A stretch of DNA of 64,000 nt from Bacteroidota bacterium (GCA_018267575.1 JAFDYF010000104.1:1-64000); one strand, 5' to 3'. Counted from the stretch's first letter, positions 37,876 through 47,872 are shown. The notes: generated by a model from the sequence alone, not told the origin. Made by a program: numbers and translations.

Positions 37876-40419
37876 TCAATGCAACTTAATGGTTTGTCTT
37901 CTGGTATCATTGGTTATAGCCCATAGCGGATCAAGTCCGGTTAAAGCTTTGGGTGCAACCACTTTTTGCTCTGCCAATAAATGGCTTTCAAATCTCCCTG
38001 ACCCTTTATAAGAAATTTTTATATCCTTTCCTGCAAATGGAAGTAGGTCATAGGTTGCGATATCCCACTCCTTAGCCTCATCGTTTATCATCCCAGATTT
38101 GGCATAGGATGCAAAATCATTTAGTTTGGATTTTTCGGAGCGTTTTACAGGGATAGCATTTCCATTAACCGTGATCATAGGTCTTATTGGATAACCAATC
38201 ACAATCAGGTCGCATCTACCAGAAACATTTACGGGGACTTTCAGACTGGTAACAAAACTGTCCTCGGCTAATTGTACTGTAGCAAATGGAATTCGTTCTG
38301 GCATCGCCACTTTCTGTTCAGGATTCCCTTTACTAAACTCAAAAGCCATGGTTGCATAACCTGGCAACACTATTTCGATAGGTTTCCCTGAAATAAAATG
38401 AACAGGATAATCATCTTGGTAAGGGAAAACGACTTCTGCTTTAAAAGATTGGTTAAGGTCCCCATAAAAATGAACAGACTGATCAAATGGGATAATTATT
38501 TTCTGCGAATCAGCTCTGGTGTTTCTGACAACCAGTATTCCATTATTTCCTTCCCATCCCATATATCCATAAGCTTTGCCATCATCAGGTCTTCCACCAA
38601 CAAACACTGTATTATTTAATATAGACTGCTGTTCTTTGGCCCAGTTATGAACCGTGCACAAAACTTTCCATTCATCTGGTTTCATTACCGAAGGCGAAAC
38701 ATACCATTCTTTCAATAAAGTGCCCCTTCCATAATGCATCAATACATATTCCAACCAATCCTGCAGGTTGTCGTCTTTCGATTCCATCATACCCGTGCTG
38801 GTTTTGATTATCCCATGTGTCATCAACCTTGATATGGGCACCAAGGGTCTGTCATTGGGGTTCCCAAACATGCGCCAGATATAGGTGTCGCGGTCAGTGG
38901 ATGCCATAGCCCTCACGGAAATCTCGGGCCAGTTTCTGTTGACGCCATCATCACCTGCCAGCATCCATAAATAATCGGCATATTGCAACCACCACGGTGA
39001 AAACCAAACCCAATTGGTCATGTTCTGTACAATATTCGGGTTCACTTTTCTTGCAGCTAATAGTATTTCAATAGCAGCATCCAAATTCGCTTCATGTCCA
39101 TGCCTATCGGTAGGTGGATGGTTATTGCCTTCCCCCTTATCACATAACTCATTAAAATCATGCTTAAAATATACAAGTCCCGTTTTTTTTACAATAAAGG
39201 GAATTTTTTTCAGCATTTCATTCTTGTACTTCGTGGCAGAAAGACTATAGTATCGACCATATTGCTCAAAATATTTATTTCGTTCCGCTTCCCGATATCC
39301 ATTGGAAATGCCCCAATCAATATTGTTTGTGTAACCATTCAAGGATAACCATAGGCCAAATCCAACACCTTCCTTTTTTAGTTTGTCGCTCAATAATTTC
39401 ACATCATCAAAGCCATTTGGGAAAAAAGTAGAGTTTGGGTCCCAAATAGATTTTGTATTCTGCCAACCATTATCTGCCACCATCGCATCCATTTTGATAC
39501 CATAAGGCGTGATGGCTTTTTTAAAGGAACGCCAGATATTCAACATGCCATCGCCCTTTAAATTTTTCGCCTCTGGCTCGAACCAATTATTGAACTGTAA
39601 AAAAGAATGGGGCGCTTTCCAAATCGTTGACAAATAATCCATGAAAGCTTGGGTAACCGATTTACCCGGTCCTGCCACCCCGGCAACGGCTGTTTTACTG
39701 ATGATCTGAAAATTTTTTTGCCCATGTTCAACAGCATAACCCGGGAAATGCATCAGTCTCAGCATCCCTTTTTCAACTTGTGGTTCTATATCCCTACCCT
39801 CCAAATCTATATAACTGTAATTGCCCACTTTTTCAAAATACCGACCATAATCCTTGGGGGTATTCCCATCAGTGTGCCTGCTGTACCCTGCTGGGTATTC
39901 CAATCCAAAGAACCATTGGTCGTTAATGAATACGGGTTCACCGCGTCCACCCCCGGCAGCTGGTCTGTCCACAACAAAACGTTCAACCTCTAGCCTATCT
40001 ACAGTAGCTGCTTCTTTATAAAACAAGGAAATACGCTTACGACAAAATGCCTCTCCCTTAACGATATAATATTTTATGCTCAATCGCTCAGGGAGTGATT
40101 TATTATTTTTATTAGATGGCTTGTAATTGATCTGAACAAAAGCAGTATCGGAAATGGTATATTTAATTGGGCTACCAACAGCAACAAAATCCGAAATGGT
40201 AAAAGGCTCGATGGCGTTCATTGGCAATATGGCCAGCTCTTCACTTCGCTCTATTTTCAAATGGATTTTCCCATTTGCCGAAAACTGTGTAGTCCGCCAA
40301 ACCTTGCCGTCAAAAGAAAGTGTGCGTGCCATTTTTGCATTTGACAATTCAATCGTTTGGGCATGAATATTTATACCTGAAAATATAAACAGCAACAAGG
40401 AGCAAAGAAATTTAACCAT
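37876..40419 (-). CDS. GH36-like (clan GH-D) alpha-galactosidase / alpha-N-acetylgalactosaminidase candidate
   Basis: 847 aa, signal peptide ending at 'INIHAQ'. N-terminal beta-supersandwich (~20-280), then a (beta/alpha)8 barrel with 'MDAMVADNGWQ', 'GVGFGLWLSL' and 'VYFKHDFNEL' near residue 418. The Asp of KHD sits where the KYD/KWD nucleophile of GH36 lies. A later acidic stretch 'LAGDDGVNRNWP' may hold the acid/base. The C-terminal part is beta-rich. The divergence from classical GH36 leaves specificity open; terminal alpha-Gal or alpha-GalNAc is most likely. First enzyme after SusD in the minus-strand locus. Confidence 0.72.
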   Translation of the reverse strand: MVKFLCSLLLFIFSGINIHAQTIELSNAKMARTLSFDGKVWRTTQFSANGKIHLKIERSEELAILPMNAIEPFTISDFVAVGSPIKYTISDTAFVQINYKPSNKNNKSLPERLSIKYYIVKGEAFCRKRISLFYKEAATVDRLEVERFVVDRPAAGGGRGEPVFINDQWFFGLEYPAGYSRHTDGNTPKDYGRYFEKVGNYSYIDLEGRDIEPQVEKGMLRLMHFPGYAVEHGQKNFQIISKTAVAGVAGPGKSVTQAFMDYLSTIWKAPHSFLQFNNWFEPEAKNLKGDGMLNIWRSFKKAITPYGIKMDAMVADNGWQNTKSIWDPNSTFFPNGFDDVKLLSDKLKKEGVGFGLWLSLNGYTNNIDWGISNGYREAERNKYFEQYGRYYSLSATKYKNEMLKKIPFIVKKTGLVYFKHDFNELCDKGEGNNHPPTDRHGHEANLDAAIEILLAARKVNPNIVQNMTNWVWFSPWWLQYADYLWMLAGDDGVNRNWPEISVRAMASTDRDTYIWRMFGNPNDRPLVPISRLMTHGIIKTSTGMMESKDDNLQDWLEYVLMHYGRGTLLKEWYVSPSVMKPDEWKVLCTVHNWAKEQQSILNNTVFVGGRPDDGKAYGYMGWEGNNGILVVRNTRADSQKIIIPFDQSVHFYGDLNQSFKAEVVFPYQDDYPVHFISGKPIEIVLPGYATMAFEFSKGNPEQKVAMPERIPFATVQLAEDSFVTSLKVPVNVSGRCDLIVIGYPIRPMITVNGNAIPVKRSEKSKLNDFASYAKSGMINDEAKEWDIATYDLLPFAGKDIKISYKGSGRFESHLLAEQKVVAPKALTGLDPLWAITNDTRRQTIKLH

Positions 40420-40587
40420 CGGGATGGGTCTTGTTTATTTTAAAATATTGATTCCCTACTATAATAAAATTGTCTTTTTCTTTCGGGTGAATATTGTTGT
40501 AATGTTAGTTCAAAACAATTTTGAGTATGATGGTTTTCCATTTCTCTTAGCTTTTGAATAAATGCTGTAATTAAAAACATTTTTAAA

Positions 40588-40622
40588 TCAGGCAGCACTT
40601 CGTTTTAAGATGTGCTGCCTGA
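40588..40622 (-). terminator. Intrinsic terminator after SusD
   Basis: Perfect 11-bp stem TCAGGCAGCAC (40588-40598) with GTGCTGCCTGA (40612-40622), loop of 13, about 27 nt beyond the SusD stop and followed by T/A-rich sequence. It limits read-through into the glycosidase genes. Confidence 0.65.
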
Positions 40623-40648
40623 CATTTTTAGATTTTATGTTGTCAAAA

Positions 40649-42418
40649 CTATTCGAGTGTAGGATTAAATGTGCCACCCCAATCCACATTTTGTGCAAGA
40701 TTTGGGTTTGTTTGAATCTGTGCCAGTGGTATAGGCGCGAAATAGTATTTATTTGGAATGGAAAATGTAATATTACTTGCTGTCTGTCTGATCAATGGGC
40801 CAAAGCTATATACAAAATCTTCTGGTAGATATGAATAATTGGATGCCTTGGTCTGATCAACAGGTAGATTGGAAGACTTTAAAGTGGAGGCCACGCCCAT
40901 TTCTACAAACCCATTCAAATTTGTCAATGTCCTTGAACGCTTCAAGTCCCAAAAACGTTGACCTTCAAATGAAAACTCAATCAATCGCTCATTGTAAATA
41001 GCATTTCGCACGTCCGTCTGGCTAGTTGCCGTAATTCCGTAATTACCATTTCCAGCATTAATACCTGCACGTTGGCGAATTTGTTGCAGTAGGGCAATAG
41101 CATCTGCACTATGTCCTGTTTCATTTGCCGCTTCTGCCAGGTTTAATAACACTTCAGCATATCTAATTTCTATCCAATCTACTGAGTTTTGATTGGATTG
41201 AGCTGCTGGTAATTGAGGCTGCATTCCTTTCCTTGTGTATAGTCCTGTGAAGCAATAACTTGCTGGGTTGGTTGTATAAGCATCCAATGGCGAGGCTAGG
41301 ATGTCGTCGGTATATTGCCTGCGTCCTGGAATACCTCCACATTCATATATAGACCCATTATTTACAATGGAGGCATAAAATCGCGGATCCCTATTTAACC
41401 AAAATGTCTGGTCGTTATAACTATAATTGGGACTGGTTCCAGGCGCATATCCATCTTGCATCGGATATGCTTGAACGAGCGACCATAATGGATTGTCTAT
41501 ACCCGCTGCATTTGATGATTGGGAGAGTGGCCTAGCACCTTGCTCATAACGTCCATCGGTTTTATCAGGCACTTTAAAAGTTACCGTTAATATACACTCT
41601 TTGTTGCCCTTATTGTTTACATCCCAAATACCTGAATAGCTTGGGTTTAACCCAAATCCCATTGCATCCAATTGTGTTTTAGCTGTGAGATTCGCATTAT
41701 AAGCCTCCTGCCAATAGGTATTTGTATAAGGGTTTGAAGGATTGAACAATGGGCTGGCTTTATAAAGAGCTACCCTTCCCTTAAAAGCTAAAGCTGCCGC
41801 AAGGCCTATCCTGCCTTTGTCACCATTTACAAATGGTTGCCCTTGCAATAGTTGTATACTCTTATCGAGATCTGCCATAATACTATTGAATACGTCTGCA
41901 GTTGAAGCCCTAGTAACTTGTAAACTGTCGGTCAATGCTTGTGGCTTTAACAATAATGGAACGCCCCCATATACCCTCACCAATAAAAAATAACTGAATG
42001 CCCGCAAGAACAAAGCCTGCCCCACAATTTGGTTCCGAGTAGTGGAATCCAAAGAACCTGATTGTATTTCCTGCAATAGAATATTGATCTGCCTGATACT
42101 TTTATATTGACTGGGAAATGAACCAGCCCATGGATGATTGGCAACCTGAATGGTACCAACATTATCGTTGATTGCACCACCATAAATATCGTCTGTATTA
42201 AGCCCTTTGAACAAAGGGCCACTTCTTGCGGGCCATCCATTGGGCATTACCAGATTATATAAATTTGCCAAGTAGGCGTTTGATAAATTGGGATCATTCC
42301 ATGTAGCAGCAGGAGGAAACGCTGATAAATTTTGGATATCCAGCACATTTTTGTTACATGATAGCAAGACAACCATGACTAGGATTGTCAACGTTAATTT
42401 ATGTTTAATGAATTTCAT
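40649..42418 (-). CDS. SusD/RagB-family glycan-binding lipoprotein
   Basis: 589 aa. Lipoprotein signal with Cys in 'VVLLSCNKN'. Has the SusD features: N-terminal helical repeats around 'GQALFLRAFSYFLLVRVYGGVPLL', and the C-terminal half with 'RYAEVLLNLAEAANETG', 'AIALLQQIRQRAG' and 'NERLIEFSFEGQRFWDLKR'. It caps the SusC transporter on the cell surface and binds the glycan fragment. 24 nt downstream of SusC; the pair defines the polysaccharide-utilisation locus. The ligand is not predictable from sequence, but the neighbouring enzymes point to fucosylated, alpha-GlcNAc-bearing glycans. Confidence 0.95.
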   Translation of the reverse strand: MKFIKHKLTLTILVMVVLLSCNKNVLDIQNLSAFPPAATWNDPNLSNAYLANLYNLVMPNGWPARSGPLFKGLNTDDIYGGAINDNVGTIQVANHPWAGSFPSQYKSIRQINILLQEIQSGSLDSTTRNQIVGQALFLRAFSYFLLVRVYGGVPLLLKPQALTDSLQVTRASTADVFNSIMADLDKSIQLLQGQPFVNGDKGRIGLAAALAFKGRVALYKASPLFNPSNPYTNTYWQEAYNANLTAKTQLDAMGFGLNPSYSGIWDVNNKGNKECILTVTFKVPDKTDGRYEQGARPLSQSSNAAGIDNPLWSLVQAYPMQDGYAPGTSPNYSYNDQTFWLNRDPRFYASIVNNGSIYECGGIPGRRQYTDDILASPLDAYTTNPASYCFTGLYTRKGMQPQLPAAQSNQNSVDWIEIRYAEVLLNLAEAANETGHSADAIALLQQIRQRAGINAGNGNYGITATSQTDVRNAIYNERLIEFSFEGQRFWDLKRSRTLTNLNGFVEMGVASTLKSSNLPVDQTKASNYSYLPEDFVYSFGPLIRQTASNITFSIPNKYYFAPIPLAQIQTNPNLAQNVDWGGTFNPTLE

Positions 42419-42442
42419 TGCTAATAAATTGATATTTAAAAA

Positions 42443-45400
42443 TTAAAATGACAGATTTACCCCTGCCGAAAAAGTTCTAAATATTGGGTACGAATCCAGC
42501 GATTGTTGTTCTGGGTCATACTCTTTAAACGAGGTCATCGTAAACAGGTTGGTGGCGTTTACGTAAATCTGAAAATTGGTGAAATAGGCTGTCTTGATAA
42601 TTTTTTGTGGAATGGAGTAAGCGATATTGAGATTTTTAAGTCTCATATAAGCACCATTCCTTCTCCAAAAAGTAGACGAACAACCGGTGAGGTCTGGTTC
42701 CACCCATCCCCCATTTGCCAAAGGATATTTGCCATTGGGGTTATTGTCTTGAGAGTAAGCATCTGTCCAAAGTGCAAAATAGGGCCTGGAGCCTATTTGG
42801 AATGCACCTACACTATTGAGCGTAGTTACGTATTTATCATATGGCCCAACTCCCTGAAAGAAAAGAGAGATGCTTAACTGTTTCCACTTAAAGTTTATAG
42901 GAACGCCGATATTAATTCTCGGGACAGCATTTTTTGAGATGATTGTTTGGTCATTGGCATCAATCTTACCATTTGCACCAGGGGCATAAGAATCGCCATT
43001 AATATCCTTCAATAAGACAACTCCCAAAATAACAGGATTACCGAATTGGGTATAACCTGTGGGAAGAGAAGATATGGTCTTTTGATTTCGTACAATTCCT
43101 TCAGAAATATATCCTCTAATAACACCTGAAGTGGGTAACCCAATCACATTTTGGAAAGCTGGTAAATTGGCAGGTTGAGGCCATTTTACATATTTTTCTA
43201 TCGCATACCCTAAATTAAGGCCCACCGAATAGGAAACCTGCCCAACCTTGTTGGAATAGTTAGCGGCAAATTCAAAACCATGGGCTTTTTGTTCACCAAT
43301 ATTGGTTGCAGGAAGGCCCGACCCAAAAGTACCCGGTACCGTAGCAATGGATGATACTAAAATATTTGACCTTTTTGTGTTAAAATAATCGAATGAAAAT
43401 GTAAGGGCATCATTTAAAAGTCCTAAATCAAGACCAGCATTTACTGTTTTATTAACAGCCCAGGTAATGTTTGGATTAGGAACGACCGATTGTGGGGACA
43501 ACCCCGGGATGGTTGAATTTGCAAAAACATAACTACCGTTAACTATATAGTTGTTTTGATATTGATAGGGTGCAATGTTTGTAGTGGTGCCATCAAGACC
43601 GTCGTATCCAGTAGTTCCATAAGATGCCCTTAGCTTTAACGTGGATATATTTTTCACATTAAAGAACGATTCCTTACTAGCTACCCAAGCTCCGGAAATG
43701 GATGGGAAGAAGCCAAATTGTTTGCCTTTAGGGAATATATACGAACCATCTTCTCGAAACGAAAGCTCCATAATATATTTGCTTGCGTAATCATATTTGG
43801 CACGACCAAAATATGACAGACGTGACTGATTTTGCTCAGAACCGTTAAAGTACCTATACGTATTACTTGAATTTGCATTTAAAATCTGATCATTGGTTGG
43901 ACTCAATAAATTACTGGCATTGCCATTAACTGATTTCATATTGATTTGGTATTGCTCAACACCCACAAAAGATGTGATATGATGCGCCCCAAACGAACGA
44001 GTATAATCAATAAACCCATTTAATTGATACCGCTCATTAAGGTTTAACGTTTCATATATCCCAGTATATGCAAGACCATAGTTGTTCACCACAGTGTTTC
44101 CTTTATCAAATTTCAAAGGTGCATACTGCAATAACCCTATACCACTTGTGCCAACTGTTTGTACTCTATAGCTGGTATTAAGTTGTCCGATAAAATTCTT
44201 TTGAAAAAAATTGTCCTGTCGGTAATCTGCCAAAAACTTTAATGAAAGCCCCCTTACCTGTGGGATTTTTAATTCGCCATTTACAATCGCGTTAAAAGTG
44301 TTATAATAAATGTGGCGATAATTATCCGATCTTATTGTTTCAGTCGGGCTAAAGCCCCACCCCGGTTGAATAGTAGGGTAGCCTAATGGGTCATTAGCTG
44401 TTGTAGGGGTGCCATCTGCCTTGGAGTAAAACGGATATAATCGAGAAAGGTTAAAAGTGGGCCTATAAAAATCGGCTACTGTAAATCCTTGTCCATTATC
44501 ATTATCATAGGGCCAATAGAACCGACTGGTAAAGTTGCGGTTATAACTGAGATTGGCCCCCAGTTTAAAGTTGTTGGATAAATTGGCATCTACTTTTGCT
44601 TGTAAAGTATATTTACTAAAACTTGTTCTTTGATAACTACCTGTATTTTGACTATAACCTCCAGAAAGGAAATAAAGGATTTTATCCGACCCTCCACTTA
44701 GATTAAGGCTATGCTGCTGTGCAAAAGGATTCCTCCAGATAATATCATTTATATTTTGTGATTTCATGGTTTTTGCATAGGCCAATGCATTTGCATCAAA
44801 TGGAACTTGAAAATTTGGATTTGGGTTGGCGCTCAACCGATTTGATGTCATGGCAGCATTATTAATATAAACCACTTCTTGCTCCGGTGTCCAATTTTGT
44901 AATGGTAAATTTGTTCTACTTGAAGAAACATTTCCTTGATAACTCAGGGATACCTTACCCGGTTTCCCAGATTTTGTTTTAATCACCACAACACCTCCTG
45001 CAGCTCTTGCCCCATAAATCGCTGCAGCCGCTGCATCTTTCAAAATGCTGATTGATTCGACCTGATTTGGATCCAAAGCCTCAAATTGCCCTTTGTCCGA
45101 TACAACATTGTCAATAACATAAAGAGGATTGGCACTGGACCCACGAATGGATATCGATGCATTGGATCCAACAAATCCAGAATTTTGTATTATCTGGGCA
45201 CCGGGTAGCCTTCCGGCAAGGCTAGTGGAAAGTTGCGCTGTGGGAATATTACTGATTTCAGATGATTTGATGCTGGAAACAGCTGATGTTTGGGACATTT
45301 TTGTTTCCGAACCATAAGCTATCACCACCACCTCATTCAAACTGCTCGACTCTACCTGCATTTTTATGGAGATGACCCCACTGCTTCCAATTTTTATGCT

Positions 45401-45955
45401 CGTTGCCTTATACCCAACTATTGAAAATTGCAATTCATCCCCCGTATTGGCATTGATGGAAAAGAAGCCACGCGAATCGGTAGTGGTCCCTCTATCCGTA
45501 CCCTTTACCGTAACGGATACATTTGCCAATGGCTGCCCCTTTTCATCGGTTACCTTTCCTGTTATCTCCTTGAATTGTGACGGATCCACTTTCATTAATG
45601 AAAGAACGACTAAACTATTACTATTGATTTTATAGCTAATCCCGGTTCCTTCCAACAATTGGCCCATCACCTTCTCCAATGGCGCCTTTTCCACTTTGAT
45701 GGTCACTTTTTTATTGTCTATCACCGGATTGTCGCTGTACAGAAACCGGTATTCCGATTGCTGCTCAATAAGCTCCAGCACATTTTTAAGCTTTTCCTTT
45801 TTGACCTTCAAGGAAATGGAATTTTGACCAGTCGCGAAACTGCTCAAGTGCATACATACAATGGTGGCAAACACAAATGATGCTCTCATAAAAAAAAGCA
45901 ATTTGACCGATAGGCATTTCTTCACTGCCATGCAGCCGTTTTGGTTTAAATGCAT
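42443..45955 (-). CDS. SusC/RagA-family TonB-dependent glycan transporter with STN domain
   Basis: 1170 aa (a start at 45931 is equally possible). Signal segment 'ASFVFATIVCMHLSSFATG', then a secretin/TonB N-terminal STN domain (~45-120; 'VLELIEQQSEYRFLYSD'), a CarboxypepD_reg domain (~130-210; 'ITGKVTDEKGQPLANVSV'), the plug with 'VVVIAYGSE' and 'DAAAAAIYGARAAGGVV' (~215-340) and the 22-strand barrel ending in Phe. STN-bearing receptors signal to an anti-sigma FecR protein, and such a gene lies just upstream. Imports large oligosaccharides with SusD. Confidence 0.96.
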   Translation of the reverse strand: MHLNQNGCMAVKKCLSVKLLFFMRASFVFATIVCMHLSSFATGQNSISLKVKKEKLKNVLELIEQQSEYRFLYSDNPVIDNKKVTIKVEKAPLEKVMGQLLEGTGISYKINSNSLVVLSLMKVDPSQFKEITGKVTDEKGQPLANVSVTVKGTDRGTTTDSRGFFSINANTGDELQFSIVGYKATSIKIGSSGVISIKMQVESSSLNEVVVIAYGSETKMSQTSAVSSIKSSEISNIPTAQLSTSLAGRLPGAQIIQNSGFVGSNASISIRGSSANPLYVIDNVVSDKGQFEALDPNQVESISILKDAAAAAIYGARAAGGVVVIKTKSGKPGKVSLSYQGNVSSSRTNLPLQNWTPEQEVVYINNAAMTSNRLSANPNPNFQVPFDANALAYAKTMKSQNINDIIWRNPFAQQHSLNLSGGSDKILYFLSGGYSQNTGSYQRTSFSKYTLQAKVDANLSNNFKLGANLSYNRNFTSRFYWPYDNDNGQGFTVADFYRPTFNLSRLYPFYSKADGTPTTANDPLGYPTIQPGWGFSPTETIRSDNYRHIYYNTFNAIVNGELKIPQVRGLSLKFLADYRQDNFFQKNFIGQLNTSYRVQTVGTSGIGLLQYAPLKFDKGNTVVNNYGLAYTGIYETLNLNERYQLNGFIDYTRSFGAHHITSFVGVEQYQINMKSVNGNASNLLSPTNDQILNANSSNTYRYFNGSEQNQSRLSYFGRAKYDYASKYIMELSFREDGSYIFPKGKQFGFFPSISGAWVASKESFFNVKNISTLKLRASYGTTGYDGLDGTTTNIAPYQYQNNYIVNGSYVFANSTIPGLSPQSVVPNPNITWAVNKTVNAGLDLGLLNDALTFSFDYFNTKRSNILVSSIATVPGTFGSGLPATNIGEQKAHGFEFAANYSNKVGQVSYSVGLNLGYAIEKYVKWPQPANLPAFQNVIGLPTSGVIRGYISEGIVRNQKTISSLPTGYTQFGNPVILGVVLLKDINGDSYAPGANGKIDANDQTIISKNAVPRINIGVPINFKWKQLSISLFFQGVGPYDKYVTTLNSVGAFQIGSRPYFALWTDAYSQDNNPNGKYPLANGGWVEPDLTGCSSTFWRRNGAYMRLKNLNIAYSIPQKIIKTAYFTNFQIYVNATNLFTMTSFKEYDPEQQSLDSYPIFRTFSAGVNLSF

Positions 45956-46024
45956 AACTTTACAGAATTAGAGTTAATGAATAGGGAATATGGTTACAGC
46001 CGTTCCCGTTTTGCTTTAGTAAAG

Positions 46025-46042
46025 GGGATGTTACAGCATCCC
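46025..46042 (-). terminator. Hairpin between fecR and susC
   Basis: GGGATG (46025-46030 region) pairs with CATCCC (46037-46042); on the minus strand it is followed by CCTTTTACTAAAG. It lies in the 129-nt gap and would separate the sigma/FecR transcript from the SusC/SusD transcript. Confidence 0.45.
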
Positions 46043-46084
46043 TTTTTATTTTAAAATCGTTTTTTTGTCATATCATTTCAAGTT

Positions 46085-47185
46085 TTATTTTTTTATAAAA
46101 ACGGTTCTCCCTTCTATTCGATAATGAAAGGGCACTGTTGTTTTTAATGCTTCCATGGCTTCTTCCAAGGTCTCATCTGTAAAAGACCCGGTGAATATCC
46201 TTTCTGCGATTCCTTCATCCTTAAACTCAAAAGCTACATTGTATTTGATCTCCATTTCTTTTGCCAAGCTCCGGAAGGTTTGGGATCGGAACACTATTTT
46301 ATTTTTCAACCAGTTCAGTTCCGGGTAGCTATTGTCTATGGAATCCGGTTGCATCCTACTAAGCGAAATGGTTTCCTTATTTTCTACTTTTACTGTTTTG
46401 GTTGTTGCTGGAATTGGTCGGTCTGAGGTCTTTTCGCTCACGATCACCTTTTCATTGGGGCGCATCAATATTTTCCGTTCAGGGTCTTTTTGGGAAACCA
46501 GTTCGATAACACCTGTCAAAAGTGCTGCCTCAACAGTGGAATCTTTTGGATAGGCCTTTACGTTGAAAGTGGTGCCTTTCACCCATATATCCACCGTGCT
46601 CGCATGCACTACCAAGGGCATGTTCGGGTTCTTTTTAATATTGAAATAAGCTTCCCCCACCAATTTGATTTCTCTCGACCTGGTCCCAAACTCTTTATTG
46701 TAGCTCAGTTCACTACCCGCATTCAAGATCACCACCGATCCATCGGGCAGGGATACCGTTGATTTTGACAGGGCATCGGTTTTTATTTCGTTCATGTTTC
46801 CAGTACCGTCGCCTACTTTTTCCCTCATAAAAAATATACCCCAAATCAATCCAACAACCATAGCCGCAGCAGCAAAACCGGCTATCCTAAACCATCTTTT
46901 ACTTTTTGATGCAATATGGATTGGCTCACTGTCCATCGCATCTTGCAAAACCAAACCATCTTGAAGACTGCCAATAGCCTCACGGATAGCCTTGCGGGAC
47001 CTATCCTCCATCATATCGTCGCTGATGGGCCTTACCTTGAGTTTATGGAATTTCGATACCAACTCATTCAGCATGAAAGCATCCTGGTTCTCGTGGAGCA
47101 AGGATTCCAACTCCTTCTCCTCTTGCGCAGTAATCTCCTTGCTGAACTTCTTGGCGAATAATTCCCAAATCCGATCGATTGACAT
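46085..47185 (-). CDS. FecR-family anti-sigma factor
   Basis: 366 aa. N-terminal cytoplasmic helical part of ~90 residues (DUF4880-like), a single membrane segment 'IAGFAAAAMVVGLIWGIFFM' (~92-112), then the FecR periplasmic domain ('VSLPDGSVVILNAGSELSY', 'GEAYFNIKKNP', 'VWVKGTTFNVKAYP') and a C-terminal STN-like DUF4974 region ('FRSLAKEMEIKYNV'). It holds the ECF sigma factor inactive until the STN domain of SusC reports bound glycan. Located 67 nt after the sigma gene. Confidence 0.93.
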   Translation of the reverse strand: MSIDRIWELFAKKFSKEITAQEEKELESLLHENQDAFMLNELVSKFHKLKVRPISDDMMEDRSRKAIREAIGSLQDGLVLQDAMDSEPIHIASKSKRWFRIAGFAAAAMVVGLIWGIFFMREKVGDGTGNMNEIKTDALSKSTVSLPDGSVVILNAGSELSYNKEFGTRSREIKLVGEAYFNIKKNPNMPLVVHASTVDIWVKGTTFNVKAYPKDSTVEAALLTGVIELVSQKDPERKILMRPNEKVIVSEKTSDRPIPATTKTVKVENKETISLSRMQPDSIDNSYPELNWLKNKIVFRSQTFRSLAKEMEIKYNVAFEFKDEGIAERIFTGSFTDETLEEAMEALKTTVPFHYRIEGRTVFIKK

Positions 47186-47252
47186 TTAATTAATAATGGT
47201 TATATACAATAAGGAGTAGGAAAAGGGGTTTTTACCCTTAAGGAGTTGCCAA

Positions 47253-47825
47253 TTATTTTTTGGGAATAGATAAAGCAAGGGGAATCGACTGGCTCAGTTT
47301 TCTGATTGCGATGCTCATTTGTGCCTCGACTGTTTTTTGTGAAATGCCGAGCACTTCGGCGGCTTCCCTATATTTCAGGTTATATTCTTTTACCAACAAA
47401 AACACCAACTTACATTTGACCGGAAGCCGATCAATCTCCGCATTGAGCCTGCTCAGCATTTCGGATGAAATAAATAGATCTTCCGGGCTTCGCTCCACTT
47501 GAAGTTCAAATTGATCAAGATCATCGATACATACCACTTGCTTCTTTACCGACCTCAAATAAGAAAAAGCTTGGTTCTTGGCGCATACAAAAAGATAGGA
47601 CTTGGGGTTTTCAACGCCGTTCATTTTCTCCCTGCTTTTCCAGATCTGCACGAACACATCATTGGTCAATTCTTCCGCAATTTCATGCTGCTTTACAATA
47701 GAAAATATCAATCTAAAGAGTGGGTGAAAGAAAAGTTTATGCAAGGCCCAAAAGGCAGTCTGCCCCTCGGTCGTGGCTAAGCCCCGAAAAAGATCCTTAC
47801 AGTCTTCTTCTTTTTTCATAAGCAA
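47253..47825 (-). CDS. ECF-type RNA polymerase sigma factor
   Basis: 190 aa. Region 2 includes 'EIAEELTNDVFVQIWKSREK' and region 4 the helix-turn-helix 'LKYREAAEVLGISQKTVEAQMSIAIRKL', as in the Bacteroidota FecI-like sigma group (sigma-70 family, Bacteroides expansion family 1). It should direct transcription of the SusC/SusD genes when released by FecR. A TTTG-N16-TATTTTG promoter-like pair lies just upstream. Confidence 0.93.
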   Translation of the reverse strand: MLMKKEEDCKDLFRGLATTEGQTAFWALHKLFFHPLFRLIFSIVKQHEIAEELTNDVFVQIWKSREKMNGVENPKSYLFVCAKNQAFSYLRSVKKQVVCIDDLDQFELQVERSPEDLFISSEMLSRLNAEIDRLPVKCKLVFLLVKEYNLKYREAAEVLGISQKTVEAQMSIAIRKLSQSIPLALSIPKK

Positions 47826-47845
47826 TCAGTGAGAGAAATATCAAT

Positions 47846-47872
47846 CAAAATAATTGATGGAACAAACACAAA
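47846..47872 (-). promoter_or_regulatory. Candidate promoter of the sigma factor gene
   Basis: On the minus strand TTTG (47869-47872), 16 nt, TATTTTG (47846-47852): close to the Bacteroidota TTTG/TAnnTTTG arrangement, about 20 nt before the start codon. Confidence 0.3.
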
